Source: Pseudomonas sp. R76
Lineage (GTDB): Bacteria; Pseudomonadota; Gammaproteobacteria; Pseudomonadales; Pseudomonadaceae
Direction of reading: 5' to 3'
Length of the DNA: 64,000 nt
NCBI RefSeq assembly: GCF_009834565.1
Contig: NZ_CP019428.1
Span: forward strand, 6,696,001-6,760,000
The position numbers were made by a program, and so were the translations under genes. This document shows, one piece after another, positions 17,849 through 26,765 of the stretch (position 1 is its first letter; every line of letters begins with the position of its first letter). A model generated the notes under the pieces. That model saw nothing but the letters and a program-made list of their open reading frames with translations. It ran no database searches and was not told the DNA's origin.

Positions 17849-18823
17849 ATGCGTAAGTCATTGATGCGTATGACATTGCGTCAGCTGCAGATTTTCAATG
17901 AAGTCTGTGATTTGCGTTCCTACAGCCGCGCCGCCGAGGAAATGTCCCTCACGCAACCAGCGGTCAGCCTACAAATTCGTCAGTTGGAAGAGCTGATCGG
18001 CCAGCCGCTGTTCGATTACGTCGGCAAAAAACTCTACATGACCGAAGCGGCCGAAGCCTTGCAGCGCGCCAGCCGCGACATTTTCGGGCGCCTGGAAAAC
18101 CTCGATATGCAGCTGTCGGACATGCAGGGCTCGCTGCAGGGTCAGCTGAAGCTGGCCATCGAATCCAGCGCCAAGTACTTCGTGCCGCACCTGTTCGCCG
18201 CGTTCAAGCGCCAGCACCCCGAAGTGCAGTTGCACCTGACAGTGGTCAACCGCGCCCAGGTGATTCGAAGGCTTTCGGACAACCGCGATGACTTGGTGAT
18301 CATGTCGATGGTGCCGCAGGACATGGGCCTGGAATTCCTGCCGTTTCTGAATAACCCGATTGTTGCGGTGGCGCCGCTCGATCATCCCCTGAGCCTGCAA
18401 GGCCCGCTGCGTTTGCAGGACCTGGAACCTTACACGCTGCTGCTGCGCGAACCGGGTTCCGGCACGCGGCTGGCCTGCGAGGAGTATTTCAAGGAGAAGC
18501 GCGTGCACTTCACCCAGACGGTGGAAGTGGCCTCGGCCGAGGCGCAGCGCGAGTGTGTGAGCGCGGGGTTGGGCGTGGCCTTGCTGACGCGCCACGCGGT
18601 CAACCTGGAACTGGCCACCGGCGGGCTCAAGGAGCTGCCGGTGGACGAGCTGCCGCTGTACCGCAGTTGGTGCCTGGTGCAGGCCAAGGCCAAGCGCCTG
18701 TCACCGGTGGCCCATGCGTTCCTGGGCTTTATCCGCAGCGAGCGGGTGCAGATCAGCGCGTTGGCTGAGCGTTTCGCTGGGCAGCCAAGGGTGCCTGCCA
18801 GTGGAGTTCCGGGTAGTCCGTGA
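17849..18823 (+). CDS. pycR: LysR-type regulator of pyruvate carboxylase
   Basis: 324 residues. The LysR helix-turn-helix is at residues about 8-66 (LRQLQIFNEVCDLRSYSRAA, EEMSLTQPAVSLQIRQLEEL), followed by the periplasmic-binding-like co-inducer domain. Position divergent from pycA matches PA5437, named PycR in P. aeruginosa, where it affects pycA/pycB and has been linked to lung infection fitness. The start could be the ATG at 17849 or the Met six codons further in (MTLRQLQ is residue 8); no strong ribosome site distinguishes them. Its 3' end overlaps a small convergent gene by 71 bp. Confidence 0.88.
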   Translation: MRKSLMRMTLRQLQIFNEVCDLRSYSRAAEEMSLTQPAVSLQIRQLEELIGQPLFDYVGKKLYMTEAAEALQRASRDIFGRLENLDMQLSDMQGSLQGQLKLAIESSAKYFVPHLFAAFKRQHPEVQLHLTVVNRAQVIRRLSDNRDDLVIMSMVPQDMGLEFLPFLNNPIVAVAPLDHPLSLQGPLRLQDLEPYTLLLREPGSGTRLACEEYFKEKRVHFTQTVEVASAEAQRECVSAGLGVALLTRHAVNLELATGGLKELPVDELPLYRSWCLVQAKAKRLSPVAHAFLGFIRSERVQISALAERFAGQPRVPASGVPGSP

Positions 18824-18947
18824 TGCTCTGGAGCAATTGGCGCTCCTCACAGCGATCTTCGATTGCGCGACGGAACGCCATGCGGCGCTGGTCTTCTTGC
18901 TGACGACGGGTTTTGACGCTGCTGCTGTCTTCGTATTGCCGGGCCAT
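18753..18947 (-). CDS. PA3496-type small basic protein
   Basis: 64 residues, highly charged (MARQYEDSSSVKTRRQQEDQ, then RRMAFRRAIEDRCEERQL). I recognise this as the small family annotated as 'PA3496 family putative envelope integrity protein'; the function is not established. The start has GGGAG seven bases upstream. The 3' 71 bases are antisense to the end of pycR, so the two mRNAs overlap tail to tail. No signal peptide or membrane segment is visible, which sits poorly with an envelope role. Confidence 0.75.
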   Translation of the reverse strand: MARQYEDSSSVKTRRQQEDQRRMAFRRAIEDRCEERQLLQSITDYPELHWQAPLAAQRNAQPTR

Positions 18948-19037
18948 GTTGAGTCTCCCAATGCGAGTACGGGGAGTTCAGGATGGGCGCGGGGGATGAC
19001 GGTTTGGCGGCGCGAGGGTTACAGGACGATGAATATT

Positions 19038-19139
19038 GATCGTTCCCACGCTCTGCGTGGGAACGCAACTTAGGACGCTCTGCGTCCCGCGACGCAGAGC
19101 GTCGCAAGAGGCACTCCCACGCGGAGCGTGGGAGCGATC
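19038..19139. repeat. GATCGTTCCCACGC-type palindromic repeat, full unit
   Basis: GATCGTTCCCACGCTCTGCG begins the unit and its inverse GCGTGGGAGCGATC ends it; an inner pair GACGCTCTGCGTC / GACGCAGAGCGTC folds between. Distinct from the REPIN family; a half copy occurs at 25524 and another full copy at 60199. Confidence 0.85.
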
Positions 19140-19154
19140 AAGTGCGACCTTGAA

Positions 19155-20021
19155 TCAATCGTCGAGGGCTTTGACCGATTTTGGCGAGAGACGCAGGCTG
19201 CGCAAGCTGCGCTTCACGCTCTTGAGGTGGTTGACCAGGCTCGGGCCGCGCGCCATGGCCACGCCCATCGCCAGCACATCGATCACCACCAGGTGGGCGA
19301 TACGTGAGGTCAGCGGCGTGTAGATTTCGGTGTCTTCGTGCACGTCGATCGCCAGGTTGACCGTGGACAGTTCCGCCAACGGCGTCTGGCTTGGGCACAG
19401 GGTAATCAGCGTCGCGCCGCTTTCACGCACCAGGTTGGCGGTGATCAGCAGGTCTTTGGAGCGGCCGGACTGGGAAATGCAGATCGCCACGTCCGTCGGC
19501 TTCAACGTCACCGCCGACATCGCCTGCATGTGCGGGTCGCTGTAGGCCGCTGCGGTGAGCAGCAGGCGGAAGAACTTGTGCTGGGCGTCGGCGGCCACGG
19601 CGCCCGAAGCACCGAAGCCGTAAAACTCCACACGCTGGGCCTGGGACATGGCGGTCACGGCCTTTTGCAACTCGACCGGGTCGAGTTTCTCGCGCACTTC
19701 CATGAGGGTGTGCAAGGTGGTGTCGAAGATTTTCAGGCTGTAGTCGGCGACGGAGTCGTCTTCGTGAATCGCAAACTGGCCGAAGCTCGCACCCGCAGCC
19801 AGGCTCTGGGCCAGCTTGAGTTTCAAGTCCTGGAACCCGGAGCAACCAATGGCGCGGCAGAAGCGCACGATGGTCGGCTCACTGATGCCCACACTGTGGG
19901 CCAGGTCGGCCATGGAACTGTGCATCACGGCCGCAGGGTCAAGCAGCACGTGATCGGCAACCTTGAGTTCCGATTTGCGTAACAGGTGGCGCGACTGGGC
20001 GATATGTTGCAACAGGTTCAA
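19155..20021 (-). CDS. MurR/RpiR-family regulator, HexR-like
   Basis: 288 residues: an RpiR-type HTH at the N-terminus (SMADLAHSVGISEPTIVRFC, about residues 37-56) and a SIS sugar-phosphate-binding domain (VEFYGFGASGAVAADAQHKF; ICISQSGRSKDLL; EDTEIYTPLTSRIAHLVVID). HexR-type proteins sense KDPG and repress Entner-Doudoroff and glucose genes. By gene order (next to pycR, uvrD) it corresponds to PA5438, a paralogue of the classical HexR. In my memory of P. aeruginosa and P. putida a zwf paralogue neighbours it, but none is found here. An operator of HexR type lies 46 bases upstream, pointing to autoregulation. Confidence 0.85.
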   Translation of the reverse strand: MNLLQHIAQSRHLLRKSELKVADHVLLDPAAVMHSSMADLAHSVGISEPTIVRFCRAIGCSGFQDLKLKLAQSLAAGASFGQFAIHEDDSVADYSLKIFDTTLHTLMEVREKLDPVELQKAVTAMSQAQRVEFYGFGASGAVAADAQHKFFRLLLTAAAYSDPHMQAMSAVTLKPTDVAICISQSGRSKDLLITANLVRESGATLITLCPSQTPLAELSTVNLAIDVHEDTEIYTPLTSRIAHLVVIDVLAMGVAMARGPSLVNHLKSVKRSLRSLRLSPKSVKALDD

Positions 20022-20066
20022 AGGGCAGGACTCTTGTTATTGGCAGGTGCCAGGGATGTAGCAAGT

Positions 20067-20083
20067 TTGTAGTTATACTACAA
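20067..20083. promoter_or_regulatory. HexR-type operator
   Basis: TTGTAGT-TAT-ACTACAA is a perfect dyad matching the HexR consensus TGTARTWWWAYTACA. It lies upstream of the RpiR/HexR-like gene and 100 bp beyond the end of the next leftward gene, so the gene itself is its likely target. Confidence 0.75.
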
Positions 20084-20183
20084 GAATTGCCGTTTTGCCC
20101 GTCCGATGCATCACTAAATCGCCCTGATGCCCTTTGAATCAGCGGGCGGCCGCCATGTAGCCACACGGGCGGCCTGGCTGTCT

Positions 20184-23057
20184 TTAAGGAAAGTCTGCAT
20201 TTTTGCGTAACAATTCTGCCAGCCCTTCGGCCTCCATCGGCCGGCTGATCAGGTAGCCCTGCACCTCATCGCAGCGTTCGGCGCGCAGGAAATCCAGTTG
20301 CTGCTGATCTTCCACGCCTTCGGCCACCACCTTGAGCGCCAGCCCATGGGCCATGGCGATAATGGCCCGGGTAATGGCTGCGTCCTCGCGACCCTGGCCC
20401 AGGCCGCGAATAAACGTCTGATCGATTTTCACGTAGTCCACGGGAATGCGCTTGAGGTAGCTCAGCGACGAGTAGCCCGTGCCAAAGTCGTCGATGGCCA
20501 GCTTCACGCCCAGGTCGCGCAGTTGCTGGAAGGTGGCGATGATGTGCTCGACGCTGTCGAGCAATTGGCTTTCCGTCAGTTCCAGTTCGAGGTATTGCGG
20601 ATCGAGACCGGTTTCTTCGAGCACCTGGCGCACCAGGCTGACCAGCTTGCCCTGGCGCAGCTGATGCACCGACAGGTTCACCGACACCCGAATCGGCGCC
20701 AGCCCTTGGCGCTGCCATTCGCACGCTTGCCAGCAGGCTTGGCGCAGCACAAATTCACCCAGCGGCACGATCAAGCCGGTTTCTTCGGCCAGGCCGATAA
20801 AGTCGCCCGGTGGCACCATGCCCCACTGCGGGTGCTCCCAGCGAATCAGTGCCTCGGCGGCGTTCAGCTTGCCGGTGGCCAGGCACAGTTTCGGCTGGTA
20901 GAACACCGCCAGCTGGCGCTCGTCGATGGCTTTGCGCAGGTGGTTCTCCAGCTGCAACCGCTCAAGCGTGCTGGCTTGCAGGCTGTCGGTGTAAAACTGG
21001 AAGTTATTGCCGCCCAAGTGCTTGGCGTGTTGCATGGCCATGTTCGATTGACTGACCAGCGCGGAAATTTCCCGCGCATTGTCCGGCAGCAGGCTGACAC
21101 CCATTGAGGCGCTGACCACCAGTTCATGCCCTTCCACCGTCACCGGCACGCGCAGCTTGGCGAGCAGCCGCGTGGCCACACGCGCCAGGCTCGACAGGTT
21201 GCCGTAGGCGTCGAACAGCACGGCGAACTCATCCCCGGACAAGCGCGCAATCGTATCGGCCTCGGGCAACGCGTTGATCAACCGGCGCGACATTTTCTGC
21301 AACAGCTGGTCGGCCACTTCATGGCCCAGGCTGTCATTGAGCAATTTGAAGCGGTCCAGGTTGATATGCAGCAGCGCCAGGCTGCGCCCGCCCTGGCGTA
21401 CGCGCGCATGGGCTTCGCGCAGGCGTTCGCGAAACAGTGAACGGTTGGCAAGGCCAGTCAATTCGTCATAGTGAGTGAGGTAGCGCATGCGCTCTTCGGA
21501 TTCACGCCGTGCCGACAGATCGGCGAAGAAGCCGACGATATGACTGACATTTCCCCGATCATCACGCACTACATTCAGTTGCAGCCATTGCGGGTACAGC
21601 TCGCCGTTCTTGCGCGTCTCCACTAACTCACCCTGCCAGGTGCCGTGGGTCAGCAGCGCTTGGCGGATCACCGGGAAATGGCGGCGGGCGTCGCGGCTGC
21701 TGGGCAGTTCGACGACATTGCGGCCGAGCATGTCGTCGATTTCAAAGCCGGTAACGCGGCTGAAGGCCTGGTTGACGGCGATCAGCGCGTAGTTCGGATC
21801 AAGAATGACGATGCCTTCACTGGCGGCCTCAAATACGGTCGACGCCAGGCGCTGTTGTTCTTCCAGGGCCTTGCTGGCGCTGATATCGCGGCGGGTGCCG
21901 AGCATGCGCGTGACGCGACCGTTGGGCGCACGCTCCACGGCGCGGCCACGGTCTTCGATCCAGACCCAATGGCCGTCGCCGTGGCGCACGCGGTATTCAA
22001 CCTGGTAGTCCTCGCTGCGGCCTTTGAGGTGCTCCACCAGCGCGCGCTTGAGCAGCGGCAAGTCGTCGGGGTGCAGGCGTGGCTTGAGGTGGCTGAGCAT
22101 CGCCGTGACGTATTCGGGCTCAAGGCCGAACAGTTCTTTAAGCTGGGTGTGGTGGACTTCATCGGTTTGCAGGTTCCAGTCCCACAGCCCCAGTTCACTG
22201 GCTTGCAGGGCCATGGCCAGGCGCGCTTCGCTTTTATTCAGGGCCAGGCTGGCAGCGTCCAGTTCCTGGCTGCGTTGCGCCACGCGATCCTGCAAGCCGA
22301 TCTGGGCTTCGCGCAGTTCCTGCTCGATCTGGCGGCGCTGCTCGACTTCGCGGACCAACTCCTGATTCAGCTGTTCGCTGCGCTGTTGCGCCTGCTGCAG
22401 ATGCTCGATCAGCGCCTGGTTCTGAAAGCGCCGCAACAGCCCGCGCTGGATCAGGCGGTTGACCTGCCACGCCACCAGGCTCAACGAGGCCAGCAGGATC
22501 AAGCCAAGCACGCCCCAGCCTTGTTGCTGCGCGGTGCCATTCCAAAACAGATAAAGGATGGCCGGCACCAGGCAGGGCACGGCAAAGGACAGGAACGCAG
22601 GCAAGCTCACCGCGTAGGCGACGCTGGCTGACAGCGTTGCGGCGCCGATCAGGCCGAACACCCACGCTTGCTGCATGAAGCTGTCCGCCGGCACCAAGGC
22701 GATGGCGGCGGTGGCCAGGGTCAGGCCGCTGACCGCCGAACCGAGCATGAACATGCGCCGCCAGATCGGCTGGGCCTGGCGGCTGGGCATGGCCGAATCA
22801 AAGGCCGCCACTTGGATCACACGCAGCGCCACCAGGGCCAGCAGCCAGACCAGCCAGATGCTGTCCAACACATATTGCTTGGGGTTCCACAGCAACCAGG
22901 CGCAGACCAGGCCGTTAACCAGCATCAATAAGGTCGGCAGCAATGAACCTTGATACAGCAGACGCGTGCGTTCGACCGCCATCTCGGTTGCGTAATATTT
23001 ACGGATGACTTGTGCGGGCGCCGCCGAGGGGCCGAACAGGTCGGGACTGAGGGTCAT
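20184..23057 (-). CDS. Membrane GGDEF-EAL protein with two PAS domains
   Basis: 957 residues from the ATG at 23057; the open frame extends 26 codons but that segment looks non-coding. About six membrane helices lie in residues 35-195, then a coiled coil (about 200-280), two PAS/PAC units (about 285-405 and 410-530), a GGDEF domain with the motif RLSGDEF, and an EAL domain with intact AEALIRW, ELTES, DDFGTGYSSLSYL and AEGVED. EAL catalytic residues for c-di-GMP hydrolysis are present; SGDEF is also compatible with cyclase activity, so it may be bifunctional. Position beside uvrD matches PA5442. No strong ribosome site precedes the start. Confidence 0.9.
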   Translation of the reverse strand: MTLSPDLFGPSAAPAQVIRKYYATEMAVERTRLLYQGSLLPTLLMLVNGLVCAWLLWNPKQYVLDSIWLVWLLALVALRVIQVAAFDSAMPSRQAQPIWRRMFMLGSAVSGLTLATAAIALVPADSFMQQAWVFGLIGAATLSASVAYAVSLPAFLSFAVPCLVPAILYLFWNGTAQQQGWGVLGLILLASLSLVAWQVNRLIQRGLLRRFQNQALIEHLQQAQQRSEQLNQELVREVEQRRQIEQELREAQIGLQDRVAQRSQELDAASLALNKSEARLAMALQASELGLWDWNLQTDEVHHTQLKELFGLEPEYVTAMLSHLKPRLHPDDLPLLKRALVEHLKGRSEDYQVEYRVRHGDGHWVWIEDRGRAVERAPNGRVTRMLGTRRDISASKALEEQQRLASTVFEAASEGIVILDPNYALIAVNQAFSRVTGFEIDDMLGRNVVELPSSRDARRHFPVIRQALLTHGTWQGELVETRKNGELYPQWLQLNVVRDDRGNVSHIVGFFADLSARRESEERMRYLTHYDELTGLANRSLFRERLREAHARVRQGGRSLALLHINLDRFKLLNDSLGHEVADQLLQKMSRRLINALPEADTIARLSGDEFAVLFDAYGNLSSLARVATRLLAKLRVPVTVEGHELVVSASMGVSLLPDNAREISALVSQSNMAMQHAKHLGGNNFQFYTDSLQASTLERLQLENHLRKAIDERQLAVFYQPKLCLATGKLNAAEALIRWEHPQWGMVPPGDFIGLAEETGLIVPLGEFVLRQACWQACEWQRQGLAPIRVSVNLSVHQLRQGKLVSLVRQVLEETGLDPQYLELELTESQLLDSVEHIIATFQQLRDLGVKLAIDDFGTGYSSLSYLKRIPVDYVKIDQTFIRGLGQGREDAAITRAIIAMAHGLALKVVAEGVEDQQQLDFLRAERCDEVQGYLISRPMEAEGLAELLRKNADFP

Positions 23058-23301
23058 AGGCAGTGTTCTTATAATGGTGAGCCCGAAACGTGGACGGAGC
23101 ATACACAAGCAAGCGCTTGGGCCAAACTGCTCCACGTCATAAAAACCGCGCCAAAATCAGCCGCAAACCTCGGGGCCAGACAGCTTGAGTGAGACGCTGC
23201 GCGGGCTGCGAGGCATGACCGACCGGTCATCACTCTCAACAGAATGTTTCCAAGGCCCGAAGCGCAGCCACTGTTTTGCGGCGACCACCCGGCATTGGGA
23301 T

Positions 23302-23330
23302 TTGCCCCACTCTGCCGCGCACCCTAGAAT
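23302..23330 (+). promoter_or_regulatory. Predicted uvrD promoter, start at or near the ATG
   Basis: TTGCCC (23302-23307), a 17-bp spacer and TAGAAT (23325-23330) end six bases before the uvrD ATG. A start site seven bases after the -10 would fall on the A of the ATG. No LexA-type CTG..CAG box was recognised nearby. Confidence 0.45.
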
Positions 23331-23336
23331 GCGCCG

Positions 23337-25520
23337 ATGCGCGATGATCTCTCCCTTTTGCTGAACTCCCTCAACGATGCCCAACGCCAGGCCGTAGCAG
23401 CCCCCGTTGGCCGTCAGTTGGTCCTGGCCGGTGCTGGCTCCGGTAAAACCCGAGTGCTGGTGCACCGTATCGCCTGGTTGATCCAGGTTGAAAACGCGTC
23501 CCCGCACTCCATCCTGTCGGTGACCTTCACCAACAAGGCCGCTGCCGAGATGCGCCACCGCATCGAGCAGTTGATGGGCATCAGCCCGGCTGGCATGTGG
23601 GTGGGCACCTTCCACGGCCTGGCGCACCGCCTGTTGCGGGCGCACTGGCAGGAAGCGGGGCTGAGCCAGACGTTCCAGATCCTCGACAGCGATGACCAGC
23701 AACGCTTGGTCAAGCGGGTGATTCGCGAGCTGGGCCTGGATGAACAGCGCTGGCCCGCCCGCCAGGCGCAATGGTTTATCAACGGCCAGAAAGACGAAGG
23801 CCTGCGCCCGCAACATATCCAGGCCAGCGGCGATTTGTTCCTGGCCACCATGCGCAGCATCTATGAAGCCTACGAGGCCGCGTGCGTGCGCGCCGGGGTC
23901 ATCGACTTCTCCGAGCTGCTGCTGCGTGCCCTCGACCTGTGGCGTGACAACCCAGGCTTGCTGGCCCATTACCAGAAGCGCTTCCGGCACATTCTGGTGG
24001 ACGAGTTCCAGGACACCAACGCCGTGCAATACGCCTGGCTGCGTTTGCTGGCCAAGGGCGGCGACAGCCTGATGGTGGTGGGCGACGACGACCAGTCGAT
24101 CTACGGCTGGCGTGGCGCGAAAATCGAGAACATTTACCAGTACTCCGACGACTTCCCGGACGCGATCACCATCCGCCTGGAGCAGAACTACCGCTCCACC
24201 GCCGGCATCCTCAAGGCCGCCAACGCCTTGATCGCCAACAACACCGGGCGCATGGGCAAAGAGCTGTGGACCGACGGCGGCGAAGGCGAAGCGATCAACC
24301 TGTACGCCGCGTTCAACGAGCACGATGAAGCGCGCTACGTGGTGGAAACCATCGAAAGCGCGCTGAAAACCGGCCTGGCTCGCAGCGATATCGCGATTCT
24401 GTACCGTTCCAACGCCCAATCGCGGGTGCTGGAAGAAGCCTTGCTGCGCGAGCGCATTCCGTACCGCATTTATGGCGGCCAGCGCTTCTTCGAGCGTGCC
24501 GAAATCAAGAACGCCATGGCTTACCTGCGCTTGCTGGAAGGCCGTGGCAACGACGCGGCGCTGGAGCGGGTGATCAATATTCCGGCGCGCGGCATCGGCG
24601 AGAAAACCGTCGAGGCCATCCGCGACCATGCGCGTCACGCCGATGTGTCGATGTGGGAAGCCATGCGCTTGCTGATCGCCAATAAAGGCCTGACCGGCCG
24701 TGCTGCCGGTGCGCTGGGTGTGTTTGTCGAGCTGATCGAGAACCTGGCGGCCAAGTGCGCGGAAATGCCTCTGCACTTGATGACCCAGACCGTGATCGAG
24801 CAGTCCGGCCTGATTGCCTATCACGAAGCGGAAAAAGGCGAGAAAGGCCAGGCCCGGGTAGAAAACCTTGAGGAACTGGTCAGCGCCGCCCGCGCGTTCG
24901 AAAACACCGAAGAAGATGAAGAGCTGACGCCGCTCGCCGCCTTCCTGGGCCACGCCTCGCTGGAAGCCGGCGATACCCAGGCCGATGAGCATGAAGACAG
25001 CATCCAGCTGATGACTTTGCACAGCGCCAAGGGCCTGGAATTTCCTTATGTGTTCCTGGTGGGCATGGAAGAAGGCCTGTTCCCGCACAAGATGAGCCTG
25101 GAAGAACCCGGCCGCCTTGAAGAAGAACGCCGCCTGGCCTACGTGGGCATCACCCGCGCCATGCAGAACCTGGTGATGACCTACGCCGAAACCCGACGCT
25201 TGTATGGCAGCGAGACCTACAACAAGGTGTCGCGCTTCGTACGTGAAGTGCCGAAGGGGCTGATCCAGGAAGTGCGCCTGTCCAACAGCGTCAGCCGCCC
25301 GTTCGGCGGCGGCCAGCAGCAGAGCGCCAGCAACCTGTTTGCCGGTTCCGAGATTCCGGAAACCCAGTTCAGCCTTGGCCAGCAGGTCCGGCATTCGGTG
25401 TTCGGCGAAGGCGTGATCCTCAACTTCGAAGGTGCCGGTGCCCAGGCGCGGGTGCAGGTGAATTTCGCCGAAGGCAGCAAGTGGCTGATGATGGGTTACG
25501 CGAAGCTCGAAGCAATCTGA
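23337..25520 (+). CDS. uvrD: DNA helicase II UvrD
   Basis: 727 residues, usual family length. Superfamily 1 helicase motifs in order: Q/Walker A (LNDAQRQAVAAP, GAGSGKTRVLVHRIAWLI), Ia (VTFTNKAAAEMRHRI), II (ILVDEFQDTN), III (VVGDDDQSIYGWRGA), IV (RLEQNYRSTAGIL), V (LMTLHSAKGLEFPYVFLVGM) and VI (RRLAYVGITRAMQ). It unwinds DNA during nucleotide-excision and mismatch repair. The C-terminal tail has the GQQVRHSVFGEGVILNFEG domain typical of UvrD/PcrA, which contacts RNA polymerase. No Shine-Dalgarno precedes the ATG, and the predicted promoter almost touches it. Confidence 0.97.
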   Translation: MRDDLSLLLNSLNDAQRQAVAAPVGRQLVLAGAGSGKTRVLVHRIAWLIQVENASPHSILSVTFTNKAAAEMRHRIEQLMGISPAGMWVGTFHGLAHRLLRAHWQEAGLSQTFQILDSDDQQRLVKRVIRELGLDEQRWPARQAQWFINGQKDEGLRPQHIQASGDLFLATMRSIYEAYEAACVRAGVIDFSELLLRALDLWRDNPGLLAHYQKRFRHILVDEFQDTNAVQYAWLRLLAKGGDSLMVVGDDDQSIYGWRGAKIENIYQYSDDFPDAITIRLEQNYRSTAGILKAANALIANNTGRMGKELWTDGGEGEAINLYAAFNEHDEARYVVETIESALKTGLARSDIAILYRSNAQSRVLEEALLRERIPYRIYGGQRFFERAEIKNAMAYLRLLEGRGNDAALERVINIPARGIGEKTVEAIRDHARHADVSMWEAMRLLIANKGLTGRAAGALGVFVELIENLAAKCAEMPLHLMTQTVIEQSGLIAYHEAEKGEKGQARVENLEELVSAARAFENTEEDEELTPLAAFLGHASLEAGDTQADEHEDSIQLMTLHSAKGLEFPYVFLVGMEEGLFPHKMSLEEPGRLEEERRLAYVGITRAMQNLVMTYAETRRLYGSETYNKVSRFVREVPKGLIQEVRLSNSVSRPFGGGQQQSASNLFAGSEIPETQFSLGQQVRHSVFGEGVILNFEGAGAQARVQVNFAEGSKWLMMGYAKLEAI

Positions 25521-25523
25521 TCT

Positions 25524-25576
25524 GATCGTTCCCACGCTCCGCGTGGGAACGCCGCCCAGGACGCTCTGCGTCCCGC
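25524..25576. repeat. GATCGTTCCCACGC-type repeat, half unit
   Basis: Starts GATCGTTCCCACGCTCCGCG and continues to GACGCTCTGCGTCCCGC, then stops; the inverted second half seen at 19038 and 60199 is missing. It begins four bases after the uvrD stop codon and could serve as its 3'-end structure. Confidence 0.7.
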
Positions 25577-25751
25577 TTTTTCGATGCTCACGCCCTTGTA
25601 TTTCACCGAGTGCGGGCCAATATCTGTAATTAGTCCTACAGACCATTCGGAATCGGTCTTACGCAAAAGCCCGAAACACTCTGCCGCTAGCCAGTGTCAC
25701 GACACCTGTGCAACATGGCGCGCGTGCAATCCACAAATGGGAATTCCCTTT

Positions 25752-26630
25752 ATGAAACGTTTTCTTAGCATCGCCATGGCGTTGTGCATCGGCCTGACGA
25801 TGAGCCTCGACGCCAACGCCAAGCGCTTTGGTGGCGGCAAAAGCATGGGCTCGGCACCGACTCACCAGACCAGCCAAATGGCTCCATCCGCCGGTGCCGG
25901 CGGTGCAGCGGCTACCGCAGGCGCAGCCGGTGCTGCCGGCGCTGCCGGCGCTGCTGCCAAAGCTGGCGGTGCTTCGCGCTGGTTGGGCCCTCTGGCCGGT
26001 ATCGCCGCCGGTGGCCTGCTCGCTTCCATGTTCATGGGCGGCGGCTTCCAGGGCATGCAGATCTTCGACATCCTGATCATGGCGGTCATCGCCTTCTTGA
26101 TCTTCCGCTTTATCGCCGCCCGTCGCCGCAAGCAGCAGGAGCACATGGCTCCAGCCGGCGCGCCGATGCAGCGTGAAGTGTTCGAGCAAAAACCAGCCAT
26201 GGGTTCGATCTTCGGTGGTTCGGCTGCACCTGCCGCCGCTCGTCCGGTGATCAACGCACCGGCCTGGTTCAACGAAGAGCGTTTCGTCGAAGCGGCCCGC
26301 AGCCACTTCCAGTCCCTGCAGCAGCACTGGGACGCCAACGAAATGGACAAGATCGCCGAGTTCGTGACCCCGCAACTGCTGGACTTCCTCAAGCGCGAAC
26401 GCGCCGATCTGGGCGACGGCTTCCAGTCGACCTACATCGACGACCTGCGCGTACAACTGGAAGGTGTGGATGATCGCGCCGACAAGACCATCGCCACCCT
26501 GACCTTCAGCGGCGTGTCGAAGACCTCGCGTTTCGACCAGGGCGAAGTGTTCAGCGAAAGCTGGAACATGGAGCGCGCCCAGGGCGACAACCAGCCTTGG
26601 CTGGTCGCCGGTATCCGCCAGAACGGCTGA
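25752..26630 (+). CDS. Tim44-domain membrane protein
   Basis: 292 residues from the ATG at 25752; the frame is open from 25584 but the preceding 56 codons look non-coding. An N-terminal signal (MKRFLSIAMALCIGLTMSLD) is followed by a low-complexity Gly-Ala-rich stretch (about 40-75), one or two hydrophobic segments (about 78-120), and a C-terminal Tim44-like domain (about 165-290, WFNEERFVEAARSHFQSLQQ ... WLVAGIRQNG). Bacterial relatives are common in proteobacteria but have no settled function; the fold resembles the mitochondrial import-motor anchor. A terminator follows. Confidence 0.85.
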   Translation: MKRFLSIAMALCIGLTMSLDANAKRFGGGKSMGSAPTHQTSQMAPSAGAGGAAATAGAAGAAGAAGAAAKAGGASRWLGPLAGIAAGGLLASMFMGGGFQGMQIFDILIMAVIAFLIFRFIAARRRKQQEHMAPAGAPMQREVFEQKPAMGSIFGGSAAPAAARPVINAPAWFNEERFVEAARSHFQSLQQHWDANEMDKIAEFVTPQLLDFLKRERADLGDGFQSTYIDDLRVQLEGVDDRADKTIATLTFSGVSKTSRFDQGEVFSESWNMERAQGDNQPWLVAGIRQNG

Positions 26631-26656
26631 TAACCGCACGCTTGAGCACTTGGTAA

Positions 26657-26686
26657 TAAAAACCCCGGACATGTTCCGGGGTTTTC
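26657..26686 (+). terminator. Rho-independent terminator of the Tim44-domain gene
   Basis: AACCCCGGA-CATGT-TCCGGGGTT stem followed by TTTCT, 30 bases after the stop codon. The A run on the other side could let it act in both directions. Confidence 0.88.
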
Positions 26687-26765
26687 TATTTCGCGGTTGC
26701 ACTTATAGCGAGCTACTGTATAAAACGCCCTATTAACCGCGCCAACTAGCAAGAGGATCCCGGCC

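Noticed and set aside
23058..23336. LexA box upstream of uvrD
   Set aside because: No CTGT-N8-ACAG-like sequence could be found in this interval; the GACCGACCGGTC stretch is an imperfect palindrome without known meaning.
23157..25646. 829-residue open frame antisense to uvrD
   Set aside because: Sense strand is unquestionably UvrD with all helicase motifs; the antisense reading shows composition typical of reversed GC-rich genes.
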